A model generated the notes under the pieces. It searched no databases. It had not been told where the DNA came from and worked only from the letters and a program-made list of their open reading frames with translations. From Paraburkholderia phytofirmans PsJN (lineage in GTDB: Bacteria > Pseudomonadota > Gammaproteobacteria > Burkholderiales > Burkholderiaceae), in NCBI RefSeq assembly GCF_000020125.1, contig NC_010676.1:3410001-3474000 (forward strand): a stretch of 64,000 nucleotides of DNA, written 5' to 3'. Positions 53,028-61,858 of this stretch are shown in pieces (the first letter of the stretch is position 1; every line of letters begins with the position of its first letter). The translations under genes were made by a program, and so were the position numbers.

Positions 53028-54089
53028 TCAATGCGTGTGCCGGTGGTGGATGTCCGGGAAATGCGCATGCGCGTGCGTCATGGGTGCATGGCGGTGCGGA
53101 TGGGTGTGCGGCTCGTCGCCGTCCCACGCGAAGTCATGCTCGTGCTGGTGATGCGCGTCGTGCCGGTGACGATGCGAGTGCTCGAGCGGATCGTGCGTGT
53201 GCGGATGTTCATGACGTTCGCGAATGTGCAGCCACACGCCCAGCGTCATCAGCGCGGCGGCAACCCAGAAGAGCGGCGGCGGCAGTTGCGGCCACAGCAG
53301 CCATGACAGGGTCACGCCGAATAGCGGCGCAACCGAGAAATAGGCGCCGGTACGCGCGGTGCCGAGATTGCGCAGCGCGACCACGAACAGCACCAGACTC
53401 ACGCCGTAGCCGGCAAAGCCGGTGAGCATGGCGAGGGCGGCGGTCGAGAGCTTCGGCCAGGCGGCGCCGAGGGTGAGCGCGAGCGCCACGTTGACCGAAC
53501 CGGCCACGAGTCCTTTTACGCAGGCGATGAACATCGCGTCGTGCGCCGACACCTTGCGCGTGAGATTGTTGTCCACGGCCCAGCACGCGCAGGCGCCGGC
53601 CAGCAGCAGCGTGCCCGGCGGCAGTCCCGCCGCGCCCGGTTGCCAGGCCAGCGCCACGCCGCCCGCGACTATCGCGGCCATGCCGAGGAACACCTGCACG
53701 TCGACGTTCTCGCGAAACACGATCCACGCGATCAATGCGGTGAATACGCCTTCCAGATTCAGCAGCAGCGAACCGGTGGCGGCCGGCGTCGTTTGCAGAC
53801 CCAGCATCAACAAGGCGGGCCCTGCGACGCCGCCGGCCGCAATCGCGCCGGCCAGCCAGGGGATTTCGCGTGACGGGAAACGGCTGTGGCCGGCCGGCTG
53901 CCCGCCGCCGCCTTTTAGCCGGCGCGCCAGTATCACCGCGGCGAGGCCGCAGCCGCTGCCGAGGTAGAACAGTCCGGCAAGCAGGAACGGCGAGAGCGAG
54001 CCGAGCAGCGCTTTGGCGAGCGGTGTCGTCGCGCCGAACAGGGCGGCGGCAAGCAAGGCGGTGAATGGGGCGTTTAAGCGGATCGACAT
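53028..54089 (-). CDS. EamA/DMT transporter with histidine-rich C-terminal tail
   Basis: A 353-aa inner-membrane DMT family protein with ten predicted helices over residues 5-285. The remaining tail of about 65 residues holds about 24 histidines in HxH-type runs (for example HSHRHRHDAHHQHEH). Such tails in bacteria bind Ni, Co or Zn, so metal export or metal-sensing control of the transporter is a fair guess. The tail has no other domain. The gene is monocistronic, and its substrate is unknown. Confidence 0.9.
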   Translation of the reverse strand: MSIRLNAPFTALLAAALFGATTPLAKALLGSLSPFLLAGLFYLGSGCGLAAVILARRLKGGGGQPAGHSRFPSREIPWLAGAIAAGGVAGPALLMLGLQTTPAATGSLLLNLEGVFTALIAWIVFRENVDVQVFLGMAAIVAGGVALAWQPGAAGLPPGTLLLAGACACWAVDNNLTRKVSAHDAMFIACVKGLVAGSVNVALALTLGAAWPKLSTAALAMLTGFAGYGVSLVLFVVALRNLGTARTGAYFSVAPLFGVTLSWLLWPQLPPPLFWVAAALMTLGVWLHIRERHEHPHTHDPLEHSHRHRHDAHHQHEHDFAWDGDEPHTHPHRHAPMTHAHAHFPDIHHRHTH

Positions 54090-54419
54090 GAGGGAATTCG
54101 TATGGGAGGAGGCGCTGCAGACACGATAGCGCTAACCGGATCGCACCGTTTGTAAGTCGGGCGTAAGGCGTTGCTGGGCAGCAGGTCGGCCAGTGGAGCG
54201 AAGAAAGCGTCCAGTTTAGGCGAATACGGGCGCCTGAACTGCACGGCCCGAGCAGCGCACCGGTCGAGCGTGCGCGAAGTGGTGGTCGAGCACGCTTTGC
54301 GGGGCGGCTGCGTGTTCCGACGCGAATCAGCTGTATCGATTCATAGGCGCCGGGGCGCATCCAGAAAGCCCTGTCGAACGTAATACGTTTATTGCCGCCA
54401 CACGTTCGAGGCCGCCGCC
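54090..54419. other. 330-bp intergenic region
   Basis: Holds the divergent promoters of the DMT transporter and the lipocalin operon. A short dyad AACGT-AAT-ACGTT lies at 54377-54389, 31 bp before the lipocalin start. Nothing else was recognised. Confidence 0.5.
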
Positions 54420-55037
54420 ATGCGCCGAGTTGTCTATGCCATTGTCACCGCTGCCGCAACTGCCGTTGCGTCGGTGCTGCTGTTATCGCTCGCGGGTTGC
54501 TCCAACGATCCGCCCAATCCCAATCCGCGTGCGAGCGAGCCGCTCTCCACCGTGCCCGTCGACTTGCCGCGCTATATGGGCCGCTGGTACATCATCGCGA
54601 ACATTCCGTACTTCGCCGAGCGCGACATGGTGGCGAGCCGCGCCGAATGGACACTGCGCCAGGACGGCAAGATCGACGATTCGTACTACGGCCGCAAGAA
54701 GAGCTTCGACGCCGAGGAAAAGCACTACCAGTTTCTCGACACGCCCGTGCCCGGCAAAGATGGCGGCGAGTGGCGCGTGCAGTTGTTCTGGCCCATTCAC
54801 GTGACGCAACTGACGCTTTACGTCGACCCTGACTATCGTTACACGATTCTCGGTTATCCGGGCAAAAACCTTGGCTGGATTTTTTCGCGTGAGCCGGACA
54901 TGAGCGACGACACGTATCGGGCCTTGCTTGGGCGGCTCGATGCGATGGGCTACGACACATCGCGTTTCAGGCGCGTGCCGCAGCGGCCGGATCAGTTGGG
55001 CAAGCCGGGCTTCGCTTCGCCGGGCGACGAGGACTAG
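54420..55037 (+). CDS. blc: Outer-membrane lipocalin lipoprotein (Blc-like)
   Basis: A 205-aa bacterial lipocalin. The lipobox LAGC has Cys27. The lipocalin N-terminal signature YMGRWYIIANIPYF (G-x-W at 54-56) is clear, and the end of the barrel YTILGYPGKNLGWIFSREP also fits. It probably binds fatty acids or lysolipids at the outer membrane. It begins an operon with DUF1295 and cyclopropane synthase genes, a grouping that points to fatty acid modification or repair. Confidence 0.93.
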   Translation: MRRVVYAIVTAAATAVASVLLLSLAGCSNDPPNPNPRASEPLSTVPVDLPRYMGRWYIIANIPYFAERDMVASRAEWTLRQDGKIDDSYYGRKKSFDAEEKHYQFLDTPVPGKDGGEWRVQLFWPIHVTQLTLYVDPDYRYTILGYPGKNLGWIFSREPDMSDDTYRALLGRLDAMGYDTSRFRRVPQRPDQLGKPGFASPGDED

Positions 55038-55107
55038 CGGGCGCGCCGCGCGCATCCGATACCACCGCCGCAGCGTATAACCCGCATCGCCATCGAACGA
55101 GGAAACC

Positions 55108-55884
55108 ATGCCGCCACTTGCCGCCGCCGTAATTGCCCTGATCGGACTCGTCGCGATTTTCAGCGCGGTCTGGGCATGGCAGTTGAAGAGCGAAAACGCC
55201 GGCATGGTCGATCCCGTCTGGGCGTATTCGCTTGGCCTCGTCGCGGTGCTCTACGCGGTGCTCGGCACCGGCGACGCCGGCACGCGCGCGTTGACCGCGC
55301 TCGGCGGTTTGATCTGGGGCGTGCGGCTCGGCACGCATTTGTGGAAACGCAATGCCGGAAAGCCCGAAGACGCGCGCTATCACCGCTTCCGCGAAGAATG
55401 GGGCGATAAGGCGGCGAGCAGGATGTTCTGGTTTTTCCAGTTGCAAGTCGTGATTTCGATGCTGCTCTCGATCGCGTTTCTGGTGCCGTCGTACCGCGGC
55501 ACGGCGCCGGCTATTGGGTGGGTCGTGCTGGCCGTCGTGGTGTGGATCGTTTCCGTGGCTGGTGAAGCCATGGCCGACCGCCAGTTGCAAAGCTTCAAGG
55601 CCGATCCGGCCAATCGCGACGCGGTGTGCCGCGTCGGCTTGTGGCGTTACTCGCGGCATCCGAATTACTTCTTCGAATGCGTGCATTGGGTCGCTTATAT
55701 CGCGTTGTCGGTCGGCACGCCTTGGGCCTGGTTCACGCTGCTGCCGCCGGTGCTGATGGCGTTTCTGTTGCTGAAGCTCTCCGGCATTCCGTTGCTCGAA
55801 GAAAGCATGGCAAAGCGGCGCCCGGGTTACGCCGATTACATGCGCACCACCAGCACGCTGATTCCGTGGCCGCCGCGGCGTTGA
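55108..55884 (+). CDS. DUF1295 membrane protein (steroid 5-alpha-reductase-like fold)
   Basis: A 258-aa membrane protein with six or seven helices. The C-terminal half has the family motif YSRHPNYFFE (about 185-194) and RRPGYADYMRTTSTLIPW, close to the steroid reductase and isoprenylcysteine methyltransferase folds, where the conserved basic residues bind NADPH or SAM. It lies between the lipocalin and the cyclopropane synthase. By context it may reduce or alter unsaturated acyl chains. Confidence 0.9.
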   Translation: MPPLAAAVIALIGLVAIFSAVWAWQLKSENAGMVDPVWAYSLGLVAVLYAVLGTGDAGTRALTALGGLIWGVRLGTHLWKRNAGKPEDARYHRFREEWGDKAASRMFWFFQLQVVISMLLSIAFLVPSYRGTAPAIGWVVLAVVVWIVSVAGEAMADRQLQSFKADPANRDAVCRVGLWRYSRHPNYFFECVHWVAYIALSVGTPWAWFTLLPPVLMAFLLLKLSGIPLLEESMAKRRPGYADYMRTTSTLIPWPPRR

Positions 55885-55947
55885 ACACGCGACCACGGCG
55901 CACGCGCGCATTCGAAAAGTCCAGAATAACGACAGGGAGTCACCCTC

Positions 55948-57048
55948 ATGAGCGTATCCACTACCGACCACAGCTTACCGCCGTCGCCTGCCGAACCCAG
56001 TGATGGCTGGCTCATTCAAGGCTGCGAGCGCGGCTGGCTGCCGGACAGCGTGATCCGCTTCGGCATGCGTCAATTGATGCGTCAGCGTCTGCGCGACGAA
56101 GCGGCCAATAACGGCGAGTTGCGTGCGCAACGGCTCAACCGTCTGCTCGACGATCTGCGTGCGAGTCCCATCGCCATTGAAACGCAAGCCGCCAACACGC
56201 AGCATTACGAGGTGCCGGCGTCGTTCTTCCACGCGCATCTCGGGCCGCATCTGAAGTACTCGTGCTGCCTGTATCCGACCGGCGGGGAGACGCTCGCGCA
56301 AGCCGAAGCGGCCATGCTCGAACGCTATGCCGAGCGCGCGGAACTCGCCGACGGTCAGCGGATTCTCGACCTCGGTTGCGGCTGGGGTTCGCTGTCGTTG
56401 TGGCTGGCGGCGCGTTATCCGAATGCGCGGATCGTCGCGCTATCGAACTCGCATGGGCAGCGCGCGTTTATCGAAGCGCGCGCGGCGCAGGCGGGTCTGC
56501 ACAACCTCTCGGTGGTGACGGGCAACATCGTCGATTTCGAATTCGACAATGCGCAGCTTGGCCGCGGCTTCGACCGCGTAGTCTCGATCGAGATGTTCGA
56601 GCATATGAAAAACTACGGCCTGCTGCTCGCGAAAATCGCGCGCTGGATGCACGACGACGCGAAGCTGTTCGTGCATATCTTCGTGCATCGCACGCTGGCA
56701 TACCACTTCCAGGTGCAGGACGGCAGCGACTGGATGTCGAAATACTTCTTCACGGGCGGTACGATGCCGTCCGAGGCGCTGCTGCTCAATTTCCAGGACG
56801 ATCTGCGCATGGAGCGGCAGTGGTGGGTGAGCGGCACGCATTACGAGCGCACGGCGAATCATTGGCTCGCCGCGCTCGACGCGGCGCGTGACCGGGTAAT
56901 GCCGATGCTCACCGACACCTACGGCGCGCGCGATGCGGCAGTATGGCTACAACGATGGCGCATGTTCTATATGGCCGTAGCCGAGCTGTTCGGCTACGCG
57001 CATGGGAACGAATGGGGCGTCGGGCATTACCGGTTCGTCAAGCGCTAG
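55948..57048 (+). CDS. Cyclopropane-fatty-acyl-phospholipid synthase family methyltransferase
   Basis: A 366-aa SAM-dependent enzyme of the CFA synthase family. The SAM motif LDLGCGWGSLSLW lies near residue 140. HYEVPASFFHAHLGPHLKYS and VSIEMFEHMKNY are typical substrate and active-site segments, and the FTGGTMPSE stretch follows. AGGGAG precedes the ATG. It could methylate lipid double bonds or another lipid acceptor; a subset of the family makes non-cyclopropane products. It is the last gene of the lipocalin operon. Confidence 0.92.
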   Translation: MSVSTTDHSLPPSPAEPSDGWLIQGCERGWLPDSVIRFGMRQLMRQRLRDEAANNGELRAQRLNRLLDDLRASPIAIETQAANTQHYEVPASFFHAHLGPHLKYSCCLYPTGGETLAQAEAAMLERYAERAELADGQRILDLGCGWGSLSLWLAARYPNARIVALSNSHGQRAFIEARAAQAGLHNLSVVTGNIVDFEFDNAQLGRGFDRVVSIEMFEHMKNYGLLLAKIARWMHDDAKLFVHIFVHRTLAYHFQVQDGSDWMSKYFFTGGTMPSEALLLNFQDDLRMERQWWVSGTHYERTANHWLAALDAARDRVMPMLTDTYGARDAAVWLQRWRMFYMAVAELFGYAHGNEWGVGHYRFVKR

Positions 57049-57539
57049 ACGGCTGTCCGCTGGTTCCCTGATGCGCGAGCGGTGACGCGATGCGTCGGCT
57101 GCCTTTCACGGTGTTTTTACGCTTGTCTAGCTATTGCGCGGGCGTCTCCCGGCTGCCGCGCGACGATTTATCGCGTCGGCAGGAAACTGCGCAGTGATCC
57201 CCGCATCAAACCTTGGACGCATCCCGAGGTATGCCGCGGCAACGACAATGGCATTCCGCTCGTCGTTCGCTCGTTGCCGCAACCGCCCCGCCTGGCATCG
57301 CCACTGACATGATGCGCATGCAACCAACGGCCGTAGCTCATGAGTCGGCGCACATCCAAGGTGCAACGGCGTCGCTCAACCCACGTGCACGAAATAATCT
57401 GAAACACAGTTTTAAGCGCCCAGCGGAATAAAGCGTCACACTGGGGCGTTTGCCTATACTGCGGCGCATCGGGATGTGCTACTGCCTCGCCGGATTTTCA
57501 AACATCTTTCGCAGCCATGCCGCTGCGGACGGAATAAAC
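57049..57539. other. 491-bp intergenic region
   Basis: Several short frames here have no domain support. A weak GACGC/GCGTC dyad is at 57084-57096, and a TATACT box is at 57455-57460, 80 bp before cytochrome b561. No gene was recognised. Confidence 0.45.
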
Positions 57540-58139
57540 ATGAACACGCACGCCGACTCTTTGACCGATTCGACCGGCACGCCCGTGCCGTCGCGCTACA
57601 CCCGCACAGCCATGGTGCTGCACTGGCTCATCGCGCTGCTGATGATCGGCAACGTCGTGCTCGGCCTGAGCGCGGATTCGTTGCCGGACGACTGGGTGCG
57701 CCCGGTGGTCGACACCCACAAGTCGATCGGCATCACGGTGCTCGGTCTCGCGCTCATGCGCATCTTGTGGCGCGTGTCGCACAAGCCGCCGCCGTTGCCG
57801 CGCGAGTTTCCGTCGTGGGAAAAGATTGCCGCGCACGTCGCGCATTTTCTGCTCTATCTGCTGATGATTGCGCTGCCGCTGTCCGGCTGGCTGCACGATT
57901 CCGCCTGGAAAGACGCGGCCACGCATCCCATGCACCTGTTCAATCTGTTTCCGTGGCCGCGTATCAGCTACGTGATGAACCTCGATCCGGCGCTCAAGGA
58001 GACCTTGCACGATCGCTTCGGCGCCTTGCATACCTGGCTCGGCTACGCGCTCTATGCGTTGCTGGCAATGCATATAGGCGGCGCGTTGAAGCATCAGTGG
58101 ATCGATCGCAAGTCGGTACTGAAGCGCATGGTGCCGTGA
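57540..58139 (+). CDS. Cytochrome b561 family protein
   Basis: A 199-aa four-helix membrane b-type cytochrome. Haem-ligand histidines are expected in MVLHWLIALLM (helix 1), DTHKSIG, and the C-terminal LHTWLGYALYALLAMHIGGALKH. An internal HLFNLFPWPRISY loop is usual in this group. The ATG at 57540 is selected; the longer frame adds a leader without family sequence. It probably moves electrons between quinol and periplasmic acceptors such as superoxide. Confidence 0.92.
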   Translation: MNTHADSLTDSTGTPVPSRYTRTAMVLHWLIALLMIGNVVLGLSADSLPDDWVRPVVDTHKSIGITVLGLALMRILWRVSHKPPPLPREFPSWEKIAAHVAHFLLYLLMIALPLSGWLHDSAWKDAATHPMHLFNLFPWPRISYVMNLDPALKETLHDRFGALHTWLGYALYALLAMHIGGALKHQWIDRKSVLKRMVP

Positions 58140-58188
58140 GCGCCGCTTTCACCTATCAACCGCAACATCGACAAACCCGGCAGTCATT

Positions 58189-59640
58189 TTGAAGAAAACC
58201 CTGGAACAGGCTCTCGCTCTCGCTTCGCCGCGCGTCGTGCCGCGTCGCACGACGCCGTTGAGCACGCTGATTCATCTGAGTGTGGTCGTGCTGTGGCTGC
58301 TGCTGTTCGCGCGCGCTTTCTTTCTGCAGGGCGCGCTGGCATGGTCGACGGGTATCGCGTACGTGGTGTACGACACGTTGCTGCTGGCGTTCGTCACGTG
58401 GAAAACCTTGCCGTTGATGCGGCGTGCGCCGCCGCTCGAGCCGGACTTCGAGCGGCGCAGCTTGCCGAGCATGGGCGTGATCGTCGCGTCGCATAACGAA
58501 GCGACGGTGCTGCCGGTAACGATCGCCGCGCTGCTGCGGCAAACGCATGGGCCGGCACAAATCGTGATTGCCGACGATGGTTCCACCGACGCGACACACG
58601 AGCTGCTCACCGAACGCTTCGGCCTCACCGCAGCCGCCGACGGCGTGCTGAGCGCGCCGAGCGCGCTGTATCCCAATCTGTTCTGGCTGCGTGTGCCGCA
58701 CGGCGGCAAGGCCCGCGCGCTGAATGCGGCAATCACCGTGATAACCACGGAAACCGTCATGACGGTCGACGCCGACACCCTGCTCGACGACGACGCCACC
58801 TACGCCATGCGCGCCGCTTTCGCAAGCGAGCCGAAGCTGGTCGCCGCGGCGGGCATTCTGGTGCCGGTGTGCGGCAAGTCGTTGTCGGGGCGCGTGTTCC
58901 AGTGGTTCCAGACTTACGAGTACATGCGCAACTTTATCGCCCGTTTCGCGTGGATGCGTGCGGACAGTCTGCTGCTGATTTCCGGCGCCTTCGCTTCGTT
59001 CAAGCGCGACGCGCTGGTCGACGTGGGCGGCTTCGATCCGCAGTGTCTGGTCGAAGACTACGAGCTGATTCACCGGCTGCGCCGCTATTCGGTCGACCAC
59101 GACCTCGGCTGGGACGTGCGCGTGGTCGGTGAGGCGCATGCCCGCACCGATGCTCCGGACAATCTCGCCAGCTTTCTGCGTCAACGCCGCCGCTGGTTCG
59201 CGGGCTTTCTGCAGACGCAGTACTGGAACCGCGACATGACCGGCAATCCGCGCTACGGCATGCTCGGCATGCTGATGCTGCCGGTCAAGGCAATCGACAC
59301 CATGCAGCCGATCTACGGCCTCACCGCGTTCGCGCTGCTGCTCGCCTTTGTGTTCGGCGGACATGGCGCGATCGTCGTGTCGATCTTCAGTGTGATCGGG
59401 ATCAAAACGGCGATCGACCTCGCGTTCTATTTGTGGAGCATCCATCTGTACCGGCGCTGGACCGGCGAGCGCACGGGCTCCGGTTTGTGGATGGCGATGC
59501 TCGCGGCGGTCGCCGAGCCGTTCACGTTTCAGCTGGTGCGGCATGTGGGCGCCGCGCTCGGCTGGCTGCATTTCCTGCGCGGCGGCCGGTCGTGGGGCGT
59601 GCAGCGCCGCTCGGGACTGGTGGCGCACGACGAGAGCTGA
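58189..59640 (+). CDS. Membrane-bound family 2 glycosyltransferase (processive type)
   Basis: A 483-aa GT2 protein. It has two N-terminal helices (about 22-70), then the GT-A core with VIVASHNEATVLP, IADDGSTDATHE, TVDADTLLDDD (DxD) and the QRRRW motif of processive synthases. Three C-terminal helices (about 360-450) form the channel part. The start is a TTG at 58189 with weak upstream signal. It resembles PgaC/BcsA-type enzymes, so a poly-sugar product is possible but unproven. Confidence 0.88.
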   Translation: MKKTLEQALALASPRVVPRRTTPLSTLIHLSVVVLWLLLFARAFFLQGALAWSTGIAYVVYDTLLLAFVTWKTLPLMRRAPPLEPDFERRSLPSMGVIVASHNEATVLPVTIAALLRQTHGPAQIVIADDGSTDATHELLTERFGLTAAADGVLSAPSALYPNLFWLRVPHGGKARALNAAITVITTETVMTVDADTLLDDDATYAMRAAFASEPKLVAAAGILVPVCGKSLSGRVFQWFQTYEYMRNFIARFAWMRADSLLLISGAFASFKRDALVDVGGFDPQCLVEDYELIHRLRRYSVDHDLGWDVRVVGEAHARTDAPDNLASFLRQRRRWFAGFLQTQYWNRDMTGNPRYGMLGMLMLPVKAIDTMQPIYGLTAFALLLAFVFGGHGAIVVSIFSVIGIKTAIDLAFYLWSIHLYRRWTGERTGSGLWMAMLAAVAEPFTFQLVRHVGAALGWLHFLRGGRSWGVQRRSGLVAHDES

Positions 59641-59805
59641 CGCGCACCGCATCGCCTCCAGCGGGCGTGGGCCGGGCAGGCGCCGCAGTGGGTGGTTGCA
59701 CGGTCCCCAAACCCATACAGCGTTGGGTTCTAGTAGACTGGCGACGATGCCGCCCGCAATTTGCAGGGCGCAACCTTCTATCCGCCCGTGCACGGAGACC
59801 CACCT

Positions 59806-61026
59806 ATGCATGCTGTGCCCCCGCTAGAACAAGACACCGTCGATATAACCGTCGATGCGTCGCCTGCCCAGGCCGCATCGCAGAAACCGGCTCACGCGCC
59901 GGGCCAGGCCGCCAACGACGCACCAGTGCGCGATCTGCGCCGCGTCGGCATTCACCCTGATTACTGGTATCCGCTCGCGTGGTCGCACGAGGTGAAGCGG
60001 GGCAAGACGCACGGTGTGACGTTCGCGGGCGATCCGATCGTGCTGGCGCGCACGGAGTCCGGCAAGGTGTTCGCGCTGGAGGACCGCTGCGCGCATCGGC
60101 AGGTGCCGTTGCATCAGGGCGTGGTGGATGGGGAATCGATCCGCTGCGGCTATCATGGCTGGACTTACGACTGCTCGGGCAAGTGCATCGACGTGCCGTA
60201 CCTGGGCCGCGAGCGTCTGCCGAACGGCGTGCGCTCCTATCCGTGCCGCGAGATCGAAGGCCTGATTTTCGTTTTCCCCGGCGACGCCGCGCTGGCCGAA
60301 CAACGGCCGCTGCCCGACCTCGCGTCGGTCTCGGATCCGAAATACAAGACGCGCCGCTTCGGCCGCGCGGTGAATTGCCATTACTCGTTCATGCACGAGA
60401 ACCTGATGGACATGAACCATCAGTTTCTGCATCGCAAGCAGATGGGGCAGATGCGGGCGCGTTCGCTCGGCCGGCGGCGCGGCGAGGGCTGGGTCGAAGT
60501 CGATTACACGTTCGCGCGCATGGCCGGCCAGCAGCCGATCGGCGAAGCGATCGTGTTCGGCCAGAGCCGTAAAACCGGCGGCGACAACGATAAAGACGTG
60601 ATGACGATCCGCACCGAGTATCCGTATCAGACGCTGCAGATCCGCACGTCCGAGCAGACGCTGGTGATGAATCTGTGGATCATCTACGTGCCGCTCGATC
60701 GCGAGCAGCGCACCAACCGCACATTCGGGCTGCTGTCGATTCGCAAACCGGGCATTCCCGGCGTGTTGAATCTCGCCTGGCCGCTGCTGGTGTGGTTCAC
60801 CGAGCGCATTTTCAAGGAAGACCGCGAGATCGTCGAAGCCGAACAGCGCGCGCACGATTCGCAAGGCGCGGACTGGAATCACGAGGTGTTCCCGGTCATC
60901 AACGATCTGCGCGCGTTGCTGCGCGAAAACGGCGCGCCGGATCAGGTAGTGGGCGCCGGCACGGGCGACACGGCCGTGATCCGCTTCTGGGACTCGCGCC
61001 ACGGCAGCCCGTTGGCGAAGAGCTGA
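59806..61026 (+). CDS. Second Rieske oxygenase alpha-type protein
   Basis: A 406-aa Rieske oxygenase with a 40-residue Ala/Pro-rich N-terminal extension. The cluster ligands are C95, H97, C114 and H117. The iron motif is ENLMDMNHQFLHR with D202, H205 and H209, where the two His are separated by three residues rather than the usual four. The ATG at 59806 follows GGAG. There is no ferredoxin partner adjacent, but a rubredoxin gene lies 388 bp downstream on the same strand. The substrate is unknown. Confidence 0.92.
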   Translation: MHAVPPLEQDTVDITVDASPAQAASQKPAHAPGQAANDAPVRDLRRVGIHPDYWYPLAWSHEVKRGKTHGVTFAGDPIVLARTESGKVFALEDRCAHRQVPLHQGVVDGESIRCGYHGWTYDCSGKCIDVPYLGRERLPNGVRSYPCREIEGLIFVFPGDAALAEQRPLPDLASVSDPKYKTRRFGRAVNCHYSFMHENLMDMNHQFLHRKQMGQMRARSLGRRRGEGWVEVDYTFARMAGQQPIGEAIVFGQSRKTGGDNDKDVMTIRTEYPYQTLQIRTSEQTLVMNLWIIYVPLDREQRTNRTFGLLSIRKPGIPGVLNLAWPLLVWFTERIFKEDREIVEAEQRAHDSQGADWNHEVFPVINDLRALLRENGAPDQVVGAGTGDTAVIRFWDSRHGSPLAKS

Positions 61027-61190
61027 TCTTTCCCCTTCGAGGGGAATTAATCCATCTCCGGACGGTAGGGAATCCTGGGGGGATCGAGCAGCGATAATGG
61101 CAGCTAATGCACGGCGGTTTGCGCTATTCGACATGCGTCGGCCGCGGACCCGTGTACCATTTCGCTTTTTCCGATCTTCAAGAATAGCCC

Positions 61191-61307
61191 GTGACTACGC
61201 AACAAATCCCTACCGCTTCCCGTAAATCCCTCACGCTGCTGCAATTGCTGGGCCTCATCGGTGCCGCCGGCCTGATCGCCGCGATCGTGCTGAACCAGTT
61301 CGTCTGA
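61191..61307 (+). CDS. Tiny single-helix membrane protein (38 aa)
   Basis: GTG start at 61191, 38 codons to TGA at 61305-61307. The sequence has a polar basic start (TTQQIPTASRKS) followed by one hydrophobic helix (LLGLIGAAGLIAAIVL), and ends NQFV. The frame was read by eye from the DNA. It lies between the Rieske oxygenase and rubredoxin genes. The helix and orderly composition support a real small protein, but the ribosome site is weak. Confidence 0.55.
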   Translation: MTTQQIPTASRKSLTLLQLLGLIGAAGLIAAIVLNQFV

Positions 61308-61413
61308 TCCCCACGCAGAAGCCTCTGCGCGACGTTTCCGTCCCATGCCGGCACGCCTCAAGGCAGGCGCCTTGCGGGGCGCGTTGCCGGCTTCATCGAA
61401 ATTCCGATTTGCC

Positions 61414-61827
61414 ATGTACAAGAAGGGCGTAGCCGTAGAAATCCAGTTTTCCTCCGAGCGGCTCAACGACGGCGCGGGCGATCCCTACTGGATCGATCTG
61501 ACGCAGGCCGAAGCGCAGCGACTGCTGGAGAGCCTGCAGGCGCGTCTCGCAGAGACCGGCGTGGGCACCGCCGCGCCCTTGGTGGTGAGCCTCGATGAAA
61601 CGCCTGCGTCGTACGCGGCCGATGCGCCGCAGGCGGCTGAGTCCGCGGCTTCGGCGGACGATTTCAAGCAGTGGGTCTGCGTGATCTGCGGCTGGGTCTA
61701 CGACGAAGCCGCAGGATTGCCGGAAGAGGGCATCGCACCAGGCACGCGCTGGGCGGACGTGCCGGCCGACTGGCGGTGTCCGCTTTGCGACGTGGGTAAG
61801 GAAGATTTCGCGCTGGTCGAGTTCTAA
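61414..61827 (+). CDS. Rubredoxin with N-terminal extension
   Basis: A 137-aa protein ending in a rubredoxin domain (about 88-135) with the iron-sulfur cysteines CVICG and CPLCD, and the typical RWADVPADWRCPLCDVGK. The first 75 residues form a helix-strand domain (MYKKGVAVEIQFSS) not common in rubredoxins, joined by an Ala/Asp-rich linker. The start is uncertain: ATG 61414 or ATG 61345. It may donate electrons to a neighbouring oxygenase. Confidence 0.88.
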   Translation: MYKKGVAVEIQFSSERLNDGAGDPYWIDLTQAEAQRLLESLQARLAETGVGTAAPLVVSLDETPASYAADAPQAAESAASADDFKQWVCVICGWVYDEAAGLPEEGIAPGTRWADVPADWRCPLCDVGKEDFALVEF

Positions 61828-61858
61828 GCCCGGCCAACGCACGACGTACGCTTAAACA

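Noticed and set aside
57082..57431. Short overlapping frames before cytochrome b561
   Set aside because: They conflict with one another, lack ribosome sites, and none shows a motif.
58156..59811. Long minus-strand frame opposite the GT2 gene
   Set aside because: The plus strand has DxD and QRRRW; the minus translation is Arg/His/Gln-rich without domain.
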